A DNA stretch of 64,000 bases from Sporothrix humicola (GCA_021396245.1 WNYE01000122.1:26958-90957); one strand, 5' to 3'; shown: positions 11,779 to 23,672, counted from the first letter of the stretch. Notes: generated from the letters alone by a model not told the origin. A program made the numbers and translations.

Positions 11779-13344
11779 ATGGTCTACAACCTCCCGTCGG
11801 CCGCATGGGGCCTGTCGGTCCTGGCAGCATGCGCCCGTGCTGCCAACTTTCCGGCCATCCCATCAGACAAGACGACACCGGTCCAGCAGCGCATTGCTGT
11901 CAACGGTCCTAACTGTGAGTTCACACTTTGTAAAGGAAATCAAAAGATATTGATGCTGGACCACCAACTAACTTGACAAGCCATCTCTGTTGGCTGGAAC
12001 ACTTTTCAGCAGCTCACCAAGCCATGCGTCAACTACGGTACCTCGCCCGACAAGCTCACCTCGCAGGCGTGCGGTACTTCGGTCACCTACCCGTCGTCGC
12101 GGACGTACTCCAATGCCGCATCGCTCACGGGCCTCACGCCGGCCACGACGTACTACTACCAGATCGTGTCGACCAACTCGACTGTCGAGCACTTTATGAG
12201 CCCCCGTCTGCCGGGCGACCCGACGCCCTTCCAGATGAACGTCGTTATTGACCTCGGTGTGTATGGTGTCGACGGTTTCACCATTGACATGGACATGACC
12301 AAGCGCGACACGATCCCGCAGATCGAGCCGTCGCTCAACCACACGACGATTGCCGCGCTCGCCGAGACCATTGACGACTACGAGTTTATCATCCACCCCG
12401 GTGACCTGGCGTATGCCGACGACTGGGTGTACAATGCTGCCAACATTCTGGACAGCGCGGACGCCTATGAGGCTATCCTCGAGGAGTTTTACCAGCAGCT
12501 CGCCCCCATTTCCGGCCGCAAGCCGTACCAGACGTCCCCCGGTAACCACGAGGCGACGTGCGAGGAGATTCCGTTCACGAGCTTCCTGTGCCCGGCCGGC
12601 CAGCACAACTTTACGGACTTTATGAACCGGTTCGGCCGCATCATGCCGACGGCCTTTGCCTCAACTTCGGCCGACACTGACGCCAAGATCTCGGCCAACA
12701 CGGCGCGCCAGCTCGCCAACCCGCCGTTTTGGTATTCGTTCGAGTACGGCATGGTGCACGTCGTCATGATTGACACGGAGACCGATTTCCCGGATGCGCC
12801 CGATACCGAGTCGGGCAGCTCGCATCTCGGCGGTGGTCCCTTTGGCGCCCTCGGCCAGCAGCTTGCCTTCCTCGAGGCGGACCTGGCGTCGGTCGACCGC
12901 ACCGTCACCCCCTGGGTTGTGGTCGGCGGCCACCGCCCCTGGTACTCGACGGGCGGCAGCAGCAACCTGTGCAAGCCGTGCCAAAAGGCGTTTGAGCCGC
13001 TGTTCTACAAGTACGGCGTTGACCTGGGCATCTTTGGCCACGTGCACAACTCGCAGCGGTTCCTGCCGGTCAACAACAGCGTGGCAGACCCGGCGGGCAT
13101 GAACAACCCCAAGAGCCCCATGTACATTGTGGCCGGTGGTCCTGGCAACGTCGAGGGCCTGAGCTCGGTGGGCGCCAACTACTCCACCAACGTCTTTGCG
13201 TATGCCGACGATTTCTCGTATGCGTCGGTGACGTTCCAGGACGCGCAGCACTTGAAGGTCGATTTCTACCAGTCGTCGACGGGCCGGGTGCTGGACAGCT
13301 CGGTGTTGTACAAGGAGCACAAGGAGCAGTTTGTTTTGCAGTGA
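11779..13344 (+). CDS. Secreted purple acid phosphatase (metallophosphoesterase)
   Basis: Binuclear-metal phosphomonoesterase, probably extracellular or wall-bound and used for phosphate scavenging. Exons 11779-11914 and 11981-13344 (499 aa); the 66-base intron has GTGAGT, CTAAC and AAG, and the junction gives the continuous N-terminal fibronectin-like domain. Signal peptide MVYNLPSAAWGLSVLAACARA, then the mature chain at about 22. All metal/catalytic motifs are present: DLG (D136), GDLAY (D187, Y190), GNHE (N234-E236), VVGGHRPWY (H363) and GHVH (H399, H401). Several N-x-S/T sites fit a secreted glycoprotein. No C-terminal GPI-type hydrophobic tail is seen. An out-of-frame ATG at 11747 precedes and overlaps the start; the second ATG is chosen because only it gives the signal peptide. 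Substrate range and phosphate regulation cannot be read from sequence. Confidence 0.93.
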
Positions 13345-13773
13345 GTTGCAAAAAAAGTGGTGGGGATGGTCAGGCGGTGATGGTAAAACCGTTTTGGATT
13401 TCCTGCTCTTTTTTCCCTTTCTTTTTTTCCTGCGTCCGCCTCTTTTGTTTTCCTTGCGTCCTTCTTCTTTTTTTCTTCGTTCCTTTCCTCACTTTCCTTT
13501 TCTCATGACAGCGACTCTAACAAAAGTAAAAACAGGCAGCCTGGTAAACGGTGTGTTGCCAACAAGGGATGATTGCAATGAAGAATGACATGATTTTTCG
13601 TTTCCCGTTTCTGCGATTTTATTTGATCCAACATAATTCGATATATGATCTCTGATCTGATCTATAGCAATCTAATGCAATGTATAAAGAAGCAACGCAA
13701 TGCTAGTTAGTCATAATGTACATATGCTCTCTATGCCCCCAAATATTATCATAATCTCTTACGCACTCGCCAC
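13345..13773. other. Convergent 3' intergenic region with pyrimidine tract
   Basis: Lies between the stop codons of the acid phosphatase (+) and the histidine phosphatase (-). A T/C-rich stretch covers about 13398-13503; the rest is AT-rich. Probably 3' UTRs of both genes. Confidence 0.5.
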
Positions 13774-14552
13774 CTAGTCCACCAGTTCGTCGCCAATGTT
13801 GCGGACGTGGTCGTCGCTCCAGCCCATGCCGCCGTGGCCTGCGCGCGTCTCGTCCCATTCCCGCAGCCGGTACACCAGCGGCGGCAGGTCCGGGTGTGCT
13901 GTGCTCTGTGCCTCCGGCGAGTCGGCAGCCACAGGCTCTTCGAAATCAAAGATGCGGAAATCGGCGTTAAAGTACATGCTGCCGCTGACTGCTTTACTCA
14001 GGAAAGCAGAATGCGAGACGACGGCCACGACCTTTTCGGGCCGCGCATACAGTTCGGCCAACACTTTTTGTGCGCGCGTGACGAGGGAGCGGCGGTTGTA
14101 GTAGTAGAGCTCAGCACCGGGTGCCATCTTTTCGGGGAAAACAGGGTCAACTTTTGAAAAGTCGACTCGGGGGAATTTTGGCGCGACCTCCTCGACAGAA
14201 ATACCCGTATCGCAAGGGTTGTCCGTCGTCTCCTGCCAGCCCGCATGGCCCTCAAACTTGATGTTCTCGGGGAGCCAGTCCAGCGCGGCTATGGCGGTCT
14301 GCAGAGTGCGGGTCATGGGGCTGACAATGACGACCTCCGGGTCGAGACTGCCCGGCAGTCTTTTGGAGAGGACATCACGCAGCTTTGCGCACTGCTCAAA
14401 GCCGAGCTCCGACAGCGGCGGGTCACGGATCTGCCAGTCGCGTAGGTGTGTTAGACAGGATCTTACAACTGATCCTATAGAAAGGAAGACGACTTATCTG
14501 CAATGTTGTGAAGCGCCTGGGCGTGGCGGATGAGAATGACAGTCGGCGGCAT
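13774..14552 (-). CDS. Histidine phosphatase (phosphoglycerate mutase-like) with an AT-AC intron
   Basis: Branch of the histidine phosphatase superfamily, which works through a phospho-His intermediate; substrate unknown. Model: exons 14552-14498 and 14441-13774 (240 aa). N-terminus MPPTVILIRHAQALHN carries the RHA form of the RHG motif (R9, nucleophile H10). R63 lies in SPMTRTLQT, E89 in GWQET, and the second His in VVSHSAFL (H162). No GT...AG pair joins the exons in frame. An intron at 14497-14442 (56 bases) with ATAAGT at the 5' end, CTAAC branch and TAC at the 3' end gives HNIAGDWQIRDPPLSELG, which matches the family's usual HN-x-W-x-IRDPPL run. Similar small cytosolic enzymes occur widely in ascomycetes; no signal peptide. 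Confidence 0.85.
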
Positions 14553-15137
14553 GTTGACGTTTGTGGGGAGGGTTGCGAATGGAGTCAGGGAGCGTTACGT
14601 CAATTGGAAAAGGCGGGGAAGCGACCTTATGTAGGCGTACAGAGGAACGTCAAGGCCGTGATCTGTCAAGGTACTCACTCTGTTACGGTAAATGCAGGTG
14701 AGGTCTTGTGATAGATACGATTTTTACGGAAAGACTAGGACTAGCCCTCGGCAGTGTCTTCGTTAGGTTCCTGCCTGCAGCCAAGGCTTTCTGTCGTTGT
14801 GTGAGGCCGTCTCGGGGCAGGCAAGCGCGATCGGACGCCTGTCCAGTCCCAAAGTTTAGCGGACTGCCGTACCCGCCGGGCGGAGTCATACAGCACCTTA
14901 ACGTAAAAAATTAGTGGAGAAGCCGGAGACCACAGGCCTGGCCTAGCCTAGCCAACCACAAACGAAAAAGACCGACACGCTGGGCTGGACGCGGCTGAAG
15001 CTAATGTCAAAGACAATCCGAAGCAATCGAAGCTTGCCTTGTCAAAAACTTGCGACGTCAACGTCAGTTGTCAACACCAACATCAACAACCCCAATTGCG
15101 CGCTCGCCAACTCACAACCACACGCCCGGCCGCCAAA
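14553..15137. other. Divergent promoter region
   Basis: 585 bases between the starts of the histidine phosphatase (-) and CTNNBL1 (+). The last 100 bases are rich in CAA/CAACA, typical of a fungal 5' leader, and lead into CGCCAAAATGA. No TATA box recognised, no gene seen. Confidence 0.5.
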
Positions 15138-17283
15138 ATGACGAGCATCGACGAGCTCTTCAAAGTGAGTTCTCTTTTCCCAGGCGAACAGCGCGTCAAC
15201 AATACTAACATTCGTGCAGAAATCGGGCGTTCCCAGCAAACGCAAGTTTGAGCCGGTTCGCGATCCAAGTATGTTCCTAATCTCCCCGTCTACAAGCCAA
15301 TTGATTTTGTTTACTAACCTCCCAGATGAAATCTACAAATCGGTCCGACTTTCTTCCAACGGCGACAGCTCCTCACGACACGCACGCGTCGACGACGACG
15401 ACGATATCGAGGCCGGACCATCACTACCACCTAACGAGGACAATGAGAATGGTGACGACGGCGACTACGGTCCAGCACCACCCGAAGACGACGGCGACGA
15501 CGAGGAAGGCCGGTTCTTTGGCGGCGGCATCACAAAAGCCGAAGCCAGCATATTAGACTACGTCGAGGGGCAGGATGGGCCAGGCACTACGACAAAAAAG
15601 ACAGACGACACAGGGCCCGACACGTTTGACGCCGCCTGGCTGCGCAAGACGGCCCTCAACTTCGAAAAGCGCATCAACAAGAATGCCCAGCTGCGCGCGC
15701 GCTACGAGTCGGAGCCCACAAAGTTTATTGCGAGCGAGGCCGACCTGGATGCCGACATCAAGGCGCTGTCGATCCTGGGCGAACACCCCGACCTGTACCC
15801 CGAGTTTGCGCGCGTCGGCAGCGTCGCCAGCCTGGTCAGCCTGCTGGCGCACGACAACACGGACATTGCCATTTCGGCGATTGAGATTATCGGCGAGCTG
15901 ACGGACGAGGACGTTGACGCGACGGACGAGCAGTGGAAGGTTTTTGTGGATGCGTTGCTGGAGGCCGACCTGGTCGGCCTTTTAGTTTCGAACCTCGCCC
16001 GGCTCAACGAAGACCCTGCCGTCGACACGGACGGCGTGGACCGCAACGGCGTGTACTATGCGCTGGGCATTGTCGAGAACCTTTGCTCGCTGCGGACAAC
16101 CAAAGCGGCCGACACGCTGGGCAAGAGCTCGGCCCTCCTCAAGTGGCTGCTCCAGCGGATCCAGCGCAAGGAGTCGGGCAACGACGGCGGCGACCCGGTG
16201 AGCCAGAACAAGCAGTACGCAGCCGAGATCCTGGTGGCGCTGGCGTATGCGTGGAAGCCCAACTGCGGACGTCTGGTGGACCTGGATGCGGTCGATATTT
16301 TGCTGCAGCTTGTCGCCGCGTACCGCCGACGAGATCCTGAACGAGGCAACGAGGAAGAGTACATGGCCGATCTGTTTGAGGCGCTGACCTATCTCGTGGG
16401 AGACTCGTCCCTAGGCGGGGAGGAGACACCAACATCAAAGTCATCTTCAAAGTCGTCATCCAAGTCAAAAGAGGACGACTCCGACCCGACAGTACACAAG
16501 GGCAAGGCCAAGTTTATCGAGGCAGAGGGCGTCGAGCTTTGTCTGCTGATGCTCAAGGAGGGCCACAAGAGCCGCATGCCGGCGCTCAAGCTGCTGGACC
16601 ACGCGACCAGTAGCATGTACGCCGGCGACGTGTGTCGTAAGGTGGTCGAAGCAGGTGGTCTCAAATCCTTGTTCACAATGTTTATGAACGGCGACGAAAA
16701 GAAGAAGAAAAAGGACAAGAAGGCAAAGAAAGAAAAGGAGAGTGGGAGACTGCATCCTGGCCCGACGGCCGAGCACTTCCTGGCCATCTTTTCCACCATG
16801 TTACGTTTGTTGCCCGCCGATTCGCCAGAACGCATCCGCCTGCTCGCCAAGTTTGTCGAAAAGGACTATGAAAAGGTGGACCAGCTCATGACCCTGCGGG
16901 AAGCCTATGCGCTGCGCGTCGACGCCGTAGACCGCTCACTGGCTGTTCCTGGACGTGAGCCGACATACACAGTGGAGGAGGATATGAGCGAGGAGGAGCT
17001 CAAGGAACTGGCCGATGCTGAGCGGCTGTCGCTGCGGCTAGAGGCTGGTCTATTTTGGCTGCAGACACTGGATATCATCCTGGCCTGGCTCGTTGCCGAA
17101 GACGGCGGTGCCCAGAAGAAAATCAAGTCTCTCTTGGCAGAGGAGGGCAAGGACAGCAAGGACGCCTTTGCCGTTCTGCGGACATCCCTCCAGGAGCGGC
17201 GAAGCGAGCTGGACCTAGAAACACCAGAGGGCAAGGATTCGCAGGAGATGCTGTCCGCCCTGCTGGAGTTTTTGTACGCATAG
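15138..17283 (+). CDS. CTNNBL1: Beta-catenin-like protein 1 (CTNNBL1/NAP), spliceosome-associated
   Basis: Nuclear armadillo-repeat protein associated with the Prp19/CDC5L splicing complex in other eukaryotes. Exons 15138-15164, 15220-15268 and 15326-17283 (677 aa). The tiny first exon (MTSIDELFK) and second exon (KSGVPSKRKFEPVRDP) are supported by GTGAGT/GTATGT donors, CTAAC branches and CAG acceptors. Order: acidic stretch (about 40-95), then the conserved start of the ARM fold (FDAAWLRKTALNFEKRINKN), ARM-like helices to about residue 430, a Ser/Lys-rich linker, the block PALKLLDHATS, a lysine-rich run (KKKKKDKKAKKEKE), and a conserved C-terminal helix region ending QEMLSALLEFLYA. Intron 2 is 57 bases with no in-frame stop, so its retention would add 19 residues without changing frame. 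Confidence 0.92.
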
Positions 17284-17495
17284 GCGTTCACATACATTGT
17301 ACATTATTGGAAAGCGAGTGTACCATAGGTTAACAGGTTAATGAAGATTATGCAAATGCAGACCACAACAGTCTATGTAGCCATGGCGAAGCTGGTCTCT
17401 GAAAGAGACGCCAAAACAGAAATATGCAAAATGAATACAGCAAGCAACGAACAATCCTTCTATCTCCCGTAAATAGCCCACCTTCGGTGGACTCT

Positions 17496-18114
17496 TTAAG
17501 CCTTGGACGGCGGCACAGGGTTGGCGTTGAGCACGGCCGCCAGCAGGTCCTTGACCACCTTGTCCTGGTTCTTCTTGCCGGCCGCCTGGATCTCCTTGAT
17601 CTTGGCCGCCGCCTCGCGGTTCGCCTCCTCCTCGGCCGCCTTGTTGCCCTGTGTGTGCTCGGCCTCGAACTTTTTGAACTCGGCCTCCTTGGCCGCCTTG
17701 TACTCGTCAATCTCCTTGCGCGCCTCGTCGCGGGCTTCTCTTACGCGCTTCGTGCGGACTGCAGCTGGTTAGTACGCATTCGGTCGGCCTGCTACGCAGG
17801 GCTGTTGGGTTGGGGACATACACTCGCGGGCCTTCTGCACGATCTGGGCGGCTTTTTGCTCGGCCTATAGTCGGGGTTGTTAGTGTTTCGTCTTCTATTT
17901 ACAGCTGAGTCTCTGTAAAATCACAAGCTTGTCGTCGAGTGGTTAACGGGCGTCATCGGGAGGTCATACATCGAGCAGGGTCTGGATGCCTGTAGAGTTC
18001 TGGGCGGACTGTCGAGACAAGAGTGTTAGCGATATGATCCCCTATAGTAGCATATCAGGTCGAGCTTCGTCCAGGCAATTGCTATCGTCAACAGGAGTGG
18101 GAGATTCGCACCAT
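17496..18114 (-). CDS. VMA10: V-type proton ATPase subunit G (Vma10)
   Basis: Peripheral stalk subunit of the vacuolar ATPase, pairing with subunit E to hold V1 to V0. Four exons: 18114-18112, 18008-17970, 17864-17822 and 17758-17496 (115 aa, the family's normal size). The first exon is only the ATG; the second begins SAQNSTGIQTLLD, giving the canonical MSAQNS N-terminus. The introns (103, 105 and 63 bases) have GCTAACAC, ACTAACA and TACTAACC branch sites. The protein is one long charged helix: AEQKAAQIVQKAREF, RTKRVREARDEARKEI, then FKKFEAEHTQGNKAAEEEA and the end NPVPPSKA. The first donor (GTGCGA) is weak, but no other start gives the conserved N-terminus. Confidence 0.93.
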
Positions 18115-18744
18115 CTTGAAGGTAGGGTTGAGGGATCGAGGGTTCGTGGGATCGAGGAATGTCGAGGAAGCTGTCGATGAGGGGAGCTATCGGGACGAAG
18201 ATAGCGAGTATTCGAGTGCCGCAATGCTAATCGTCTGATTGCTTGCTAGCTTGCAGTTCGTCGTTTGTTGTTTGACGTGGTTGTCGTCGAGAAGTGAAGT
18301 GGTTGTTGGGATGAATGAGGGATATCGTCGGGATTGAATTGGGGTTGCCTATCTCGATCTTGAAATGGGAAGCTTCGCCGTGCTGTAACCATGACAAAGG
18401 GCAGGAGACAGCACCCAGGGCCAAAGTGGGCGGCAGCCGACCAATTAATTGCGCAGTGCCGACGCCATTGCACTATCTCATTGCGGGCGGTCAAATGCGG
18501 CAGAATCGAGGGGTCCACCAAAGCCACCAACATGACAAGCTACCTCCTACACAGTAATACAGCGCAGTTACAGAGGCCTTTAGCGGTGTTAGACGCTACA
18601 CTGCAGTTCCCCGGTAGCTCTCGGCCTTTGAATCTTTTTCATCGAATCACCTGTTTATTTTCAACGACATCCAGAAAGACTGGCAGACACACAACGCCAG
18701 TCAACATTATCGACATATATCACGGCTCACCACTCGCCGCCAAC
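18115..18744. other. Divergent promoter region
   Basis: 630 bases between VMA10 (-) and PET117 (+). The minus-strand leader next to VMA10 holds several GATCGA/TCGAGG-like repeats. No gene seen. Confidence 0.5.
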
Positions 18745-19073
18745 ATGTCCCGCGCGTCCAGACTCACCCTCTTGGGCACGTCCCTCTTTGCCGTCGCCAC
18801 CGTCGGCTTCGTCCACTTCCAGCAGGATGCTGAGAAAAATGTAAGTTCGCGGCGAGAGTTCAAAATCAAGATATTTGTCCACCGCTGACTTCCTAGGCCA
18901 TGCATCAAGGTGTTGTCCGTGATATGGAGCAGCAGCGCATAAAAAAGGAGCGTCAGCTCGACTTTGACATGCAGCGCCAGCTCGAGCTCGAGTACAAGAA
19001 GGAGCAGTCGGTGCACGATGCTATTGCGGCGGCCGACGCAGCAGAAGCCAAAGAAAAAGGCAAAGGGGCGTGA
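18745..19073 (+). CDS. PET117: Cytochrome c oxidase assembly protein Pet117, mitochondrial
   Basis: Small inner-membrane protein needed for complex IV assembly; in yeast and human it works with Cox15/heme A synthase. Exons 18745-18840 and 18897-19073 (90 aa). The 56-base intron has GTAAGT, a CTGAC branch and TAG. Start MSRASRLTLLGTSLF leads into one hydrophobic segment (about 8-24), then VHFQQDAEKN and, across the splice site, AMHQGVVRDMEQQR. This matches the family hallmark SRAS-K/R ... VHxxQ ... LHQGxxxD. The rest is a charged helix ending EKGKGA. Convergent with RPB2. Confidence 0.92.
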
Positions 19074-19816
19074 CGAACATATGACAGACGAAGTAGATGA
19101 AGGGGGTGGTATTTAAGATCCCCAAAGTACATATAAGCTGGCGAGAAGTGTACGATATTGGCGTTGGCGTTTGGGAAATCTCATGGGCATTTTATGTGCA
19201 TAAATAGAGGCAGCTAGACATCTCCAAAAGCATTTGATTTCATGGAAGAATAATTTTAACCCTTATATTTGAAAGAAATTAAGGCCTTAAGTGTGTAGAT
19301 TGGTGCAGATAATACGTTATATACTTTGTGCTGCGCTGTTTCGCTTTATGTCTTGTCAATTATCACGATGTTGAAATAGCTTCACATGGCAAGAGCAGGA
19401 TTACTGTTTATGTTTTATATTGTTTTCTGTCAATCGCCAGCCTATCCTCTTTTTTTACATAGCGACTCCCCTCCCTCCCACCAAAAAAGACGAAACTAAA
19501 TAGAAAAGAAGTAAAAAGGTAAAGAGAAATAGCAAAACGTAAAAGCAAAAAGAGGCAACGCCATCCAGTCAATGCTGTAGAGGTAGAGATAGTAAAGAGA
19601 AAGAAAGAAGAAGAAAGAAAGGGGAAAGGGATGCGGAGTGTAGGGTAAGAGGAAGATAGCAAACGCAAAACGAAAAAGGACGCACTCTACAAAATATTAC
19701 AATTTTTTTCCCGCGTTTTAAAAAGTCCTCCGAAAGATGTCTCCCAGTCTGTACGATCAACGATGAACAATCAACGATCTATGTGTATCACTGCAGTCAA
19801 AAAGAATGGACCGTGC
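19074..19816. other. Convergent 3' intergenic region
   Basis: 743 AT-rich bases between PET117 (+) and RPB2 (-) stop codons. Contains purine runs at about 19595-19625 (AAAGAAAGAAGAAG type). ORFs here are low-complexity and not credible. Confidence 0.5.
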
Positions 19817-22800
19817 TTAACGAATCGACACGCCCGAGCGGTCGGTAAACATGCGCGCGGCAATGTTCATCGACGCCAGCTCCTGGAAGAGCAGCTTGGC
19901 CGCGTAGGGGATCTGCACCTGCGCAATGCGCGTCTTGTTCTTGCACGGCCGGCACTCGAACGATTGTTTCGTGAGGTTGCTAAAGAATGTTAGTAAACAA
20001 GTTCATACAGGGAAAATCAAATCAAATGTATCACGGGGGGACTTACGCAACCGGCGTCATGAGACCACAAATCTCGCAAATGTGGACTCGGTAGGCATCG
20101 GACACCTCGAACAGACGCTCCTTCAAAAAGGCGGCGGCACCGTGCGCAATCATACAATCACGCTCCATTTCACCGAAACGCAGACCACCGTCGCGGGCAC
20201 GACCCTCGACGGGCTGGCGCGTCATGATCTGCACGGGGCCACGGGCACGCGCGTGGATCTTGTCGTCGACCATATGGCGCAGGCGCTGGTAGTAGGTGGG
20301 GCCGAAGAAGACTTGGGCGCGCAGCTTGCGGCCCGTGTGGCCGTGGTACATGATCTCGAAGCCACGCGACTGGTAGCCGTGCTCGCGCAGCAGGCCCGAC
20401 ACGGAGTCGACTGTCACGTCGGTAAACGGTGTGGCATCGCCCTCCATGCCCTTGAGCGTGGCCACTTTGCTCAGCAGACACTCGATCAAATGGGCAATGG
20501 TCATGCGCGACGGAATGGCGTGCGGGTTGATGATAATGTCGGGCGTGATGCCCTCGACCGTAAACGGCATGTCCTCGTGGCGGTACGCCAGACCAATGGT
20601 ACCCTTTTGACCGTGGCGCGAGGCAAACTTGTCGCCGATCTGCGGGATCTTGGTCGTGCGCACGCGCACCTTGACGTAGCGCTGGCCCTCCTGGTTGGTG
20701 GTGACAATGACCTGGTCCACGATGCCGTTCTCCGTGCTGCGCAGCGGCGTCGACGAGTCGCGCTTGACGTGCGACTGCGTGCGCTGGCCCAGTTCCTGGT
20801 GGTCCAGGTTGATGGGCACCGTCTTGCCAATGATAATGTCCTCGCCCGAGACACGCACGCCGGGCGCCACGAAGCCATCGTCGTCCAGCTTGTCGTAGGT
20901 GCCGTGCTTGAGGCGCAGCGTGTCGCTGCGGAAGGGCTTCTCAAAGGTCTCGACAAAGTTGATGCCGACACGCTTCTCCACGTCCGTGTAGGCGCGGAAG
21001 AACAAGCTGCGGAACAGGCCGCGGTCGATGCTGCTCTGGTTCATAATGACGGAATCTTCCTGGTTGTAGCCCGAGTAACACAGAATCGCCACAATGGCGT
21101 TCTGGCCGGCCGGCAGCTCACGGAACTTGAGATACTCCATCGACCGCGTCGTCGCCAGCGGCTTTTGCGGGTAGTACAGCACGTTGGCCATCGTGTCCAT
21201 GCGCCGTGGGTAGTTGGTCAGGAAGAAGCCCATGGCCTGCTTACCCATGGCCGACTGGTAGGTGTTACGGGGCGACTGGTTGTGGTCGGGGAAGGGAATG
21301 ATGCTGGCGCAGATGCCCAGCAGCATACTCGGGTGGATTTCGCAGTGGGTGTACATGTGCGTCGTCGGGTTCATCTTGGTCTTGACACGCTTGTTGATGT
21401 CCTCGTCGCCGTCGTCCTCGGGGATCTGGTAGCCGGCCTTTTGCAGACGGTAGTTGTCCAGGTCCTCGGGCGTCATGCAGATCATGGCCGTCTCCTCCTC
21501 TTCGGCGTCCAGGTACTCGATCGCACCGGCCTCGCAGACACCGTCCCAGCCAAAGAACCTGGGGTCGTCACGGGACAGCGAGTCGTCTGCGTCCAATCGT
21601 GCAATGTGCTCCTTGTTCAGGACCAGCTGGCCCTTTTCGAGGCCCGACTCGGCATTGTCATCCTGCTCAATGGCAAACAGCGGTCTCATGACACGGCCGG
21701 CGTCCGAAAAAATCTTGAACTCACGGTCACGGATATCGCGCACCAGCGACACCTCCGACTGGATCACGCCCTTGCGGCGCAGACCCTGCACCAGACTCAC
21801 CAGGTGCTTGGGGTCCTGGTGCACGCCAACCCAGCTGCCGTTGACAAAGATCTTGGTGGCGTTGGGGTACCGCAGCGGCTCGTACTCTTCCAACACCTCC
21901 ATGTTGCGCGCAATCATGAACTCCACAATGGGGTCGGCGGGCGTGCCAACACTAACGTAGCACATGAGCGACAGGTTCTTGACCAGACCACAAGCCTGGC
22001 CCTCGGGCGTCTCGGCCGGACACACGAGACCCCAGTGCGTGTTGTGCAGCTGGCGCGGCTTGGCAAGCTTGCCGTCACGGCCGATAGGCGTATTGGTTCG
22101 CCGCAAATGGGAGAGCGTCGAGGCAAACGTGTAGCGGTTCAACACCTGCGACACACCGGCCGTCGAGCTCATGGCCTTCTTCTGGTCGCCCCAGTTGCCC
22201 GTGGCCAGCGAGTACTTGAGACCGTTGGTCAGCGTCTGGTGGCGGATGCCGAGGCGCAGGTCAAAGCGCGTGCCCTGGTCGACACTGCGCTTGAGGCTGT
22301 GCATCAGCTCCTGGTACATCTTGCGGATGATACCACGGAACAGCTTGGCCAGCAGCGGACCCGCCAGATCCAGGCGCTTCTTGCCAAAGTGATCACGGTC
22401 GTCCGTGTCGCGGCGGCCCAGGGCACACTGCAGCAGCTTGTGCACCATGTAGCCCAGGAAGAAGGCCTTGCGGGTCTCGCAGCCCTCGCTCTGCGAAATG
22501 TGCGGCAGCATCTCCTTTTGCAGAATGTCACGCGCCGCCCGCACACGGTCCTTGCGATTGACGCTGTGCGAGTTCTGTCCACGCTTGCCAATGTAGTCCA
22601 GTGCGACCTCGCGGTCCTGGATAACGAAGGCCTCCTCAATACACGGCCGCAGCATCTCGAGCATCTGGCTGTCGTTGCGGTCGTAGCAGATGTGGTTCAG
22701 AATGTCCTCGTCCGAGACAACACCGAGGGCGCGGAAGACGATGGCAATGGGCAGGTCGGACTTGATGTAGGGCAGCGTGCCGTGCACGGTCTGGCCAAAG

Positions 22801-23672
22801 GTGCCGCGCTGGGTGTCGCCGCCCTTGGTCAGCAGCATGATACTCAGCGACGAGATGAGGCGGGATCCCTTTTCCAGCGCACTCCGGATCTCGGCCGTGT
22901 ACGAGAACTTGCTGGGCTGGGCCTTCTTGAAGACCTGCACAATGTTGGCGGCCGAGCGCTCCTGGGCGATCAGCACCTTTTCAGAGCCGTTGATGATAAA
23001 GTAGCCGCCCTGGTCGTAGGGGCACTCGTTGAGCAAAAACAGACCCTCGTCGTCCTCCGTGGCCAAATGGCAAATCTTGGACCGCACCATGATGGGCAGG
23101 CGGCCCATGAACACCATGTCATTTTCGGTCTTCGGCTTATCGGGTAAGTCGGAAGCCTCCTCCTCCCAGACGATGCGCGTCGGCTGCTCGCCCGTCTGGT
23201 TCATCTCCTCGACCTGCTCCGCATCGAGCTCGTCCTCGGGGATCTCCTCCTCGACGGCCAGCGAGACCTTCTTGGTGATGCGTGCATAGAGGGGACACGA
23301 GTACGTCAGGTTGCGGTCGCGGCACTCATAGGGAGTCAGGGTGCCCGTGGTGCCGTCGGCCTCGCCATACTGCGGCTTGGACACCATGACGCTGCCAAAC
23401 TTGATTTCATAGCGGCGCAGCTTGACGGGGCGGTCGCCAAAGTTGGGCGGATTGCTCTGGTCGAGGGTGAGCAGCGAGTGCTCGTCGATGAGGGACTGGA
23501 CGGTGGTGGTGGTGAACTCGTTGAAGGAGTCGATCTGCTGGGAGACCAGACTCTTCTTTTCGAAATAGGACGAGATCACCTTCCAGCAGTCCTCGGGCGT
23601 GATGCTCTCATCGCCCTCGCCCTCGCCGTCGACGAGGTCGTCGTACTCGTAGCCGTCGTCGTAGTCAGCCAT
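19817..23672 (-). CDS. RPB2: RNA polymerase II second-largest subunit
   Basis: Catalytic core subunit of Pol II. Exons 23672-20047 and 19979-19817 (1262 aa, normal for fungi); the 67-base intron falls in codon 1209 with a GTAAGT donor and TTTAG acceptor. Start MADYDDGYEYDD is acidic as in orthologues. Landmarks: LTYSCPLYARI near the N-terminus, NGSEKVLIAQER in the lobe/fork, CPAETPEGQACGLVKNL, GYNQEDSVIMNQSS with active-site acidic residues, GDKFASRHGQKGTIG, PDIIINPHAIPSRMTI, and the C-terminal clamp. The intron splits the C-terminal zinc ribbon: C1199 and C1202 in exon 1 and C1218 and C1221 in exon 2, the same 16-residue spacing as in yeast Rpb2. The end YTDRS is kept as MFTDRSGVSIR. The long + strand ORF opposite this gene is a shadow caused by codon bias. 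Confidence 0.98.

Noticed and set aside
19926..23147. 1073-codon + strand ORF opposite RPB2
   Set aside because: Antisense shadow produced by GC-rich third codon positions of RPB2; composition (Val, His, Arg, Leu-rich) is typical of such shadows.
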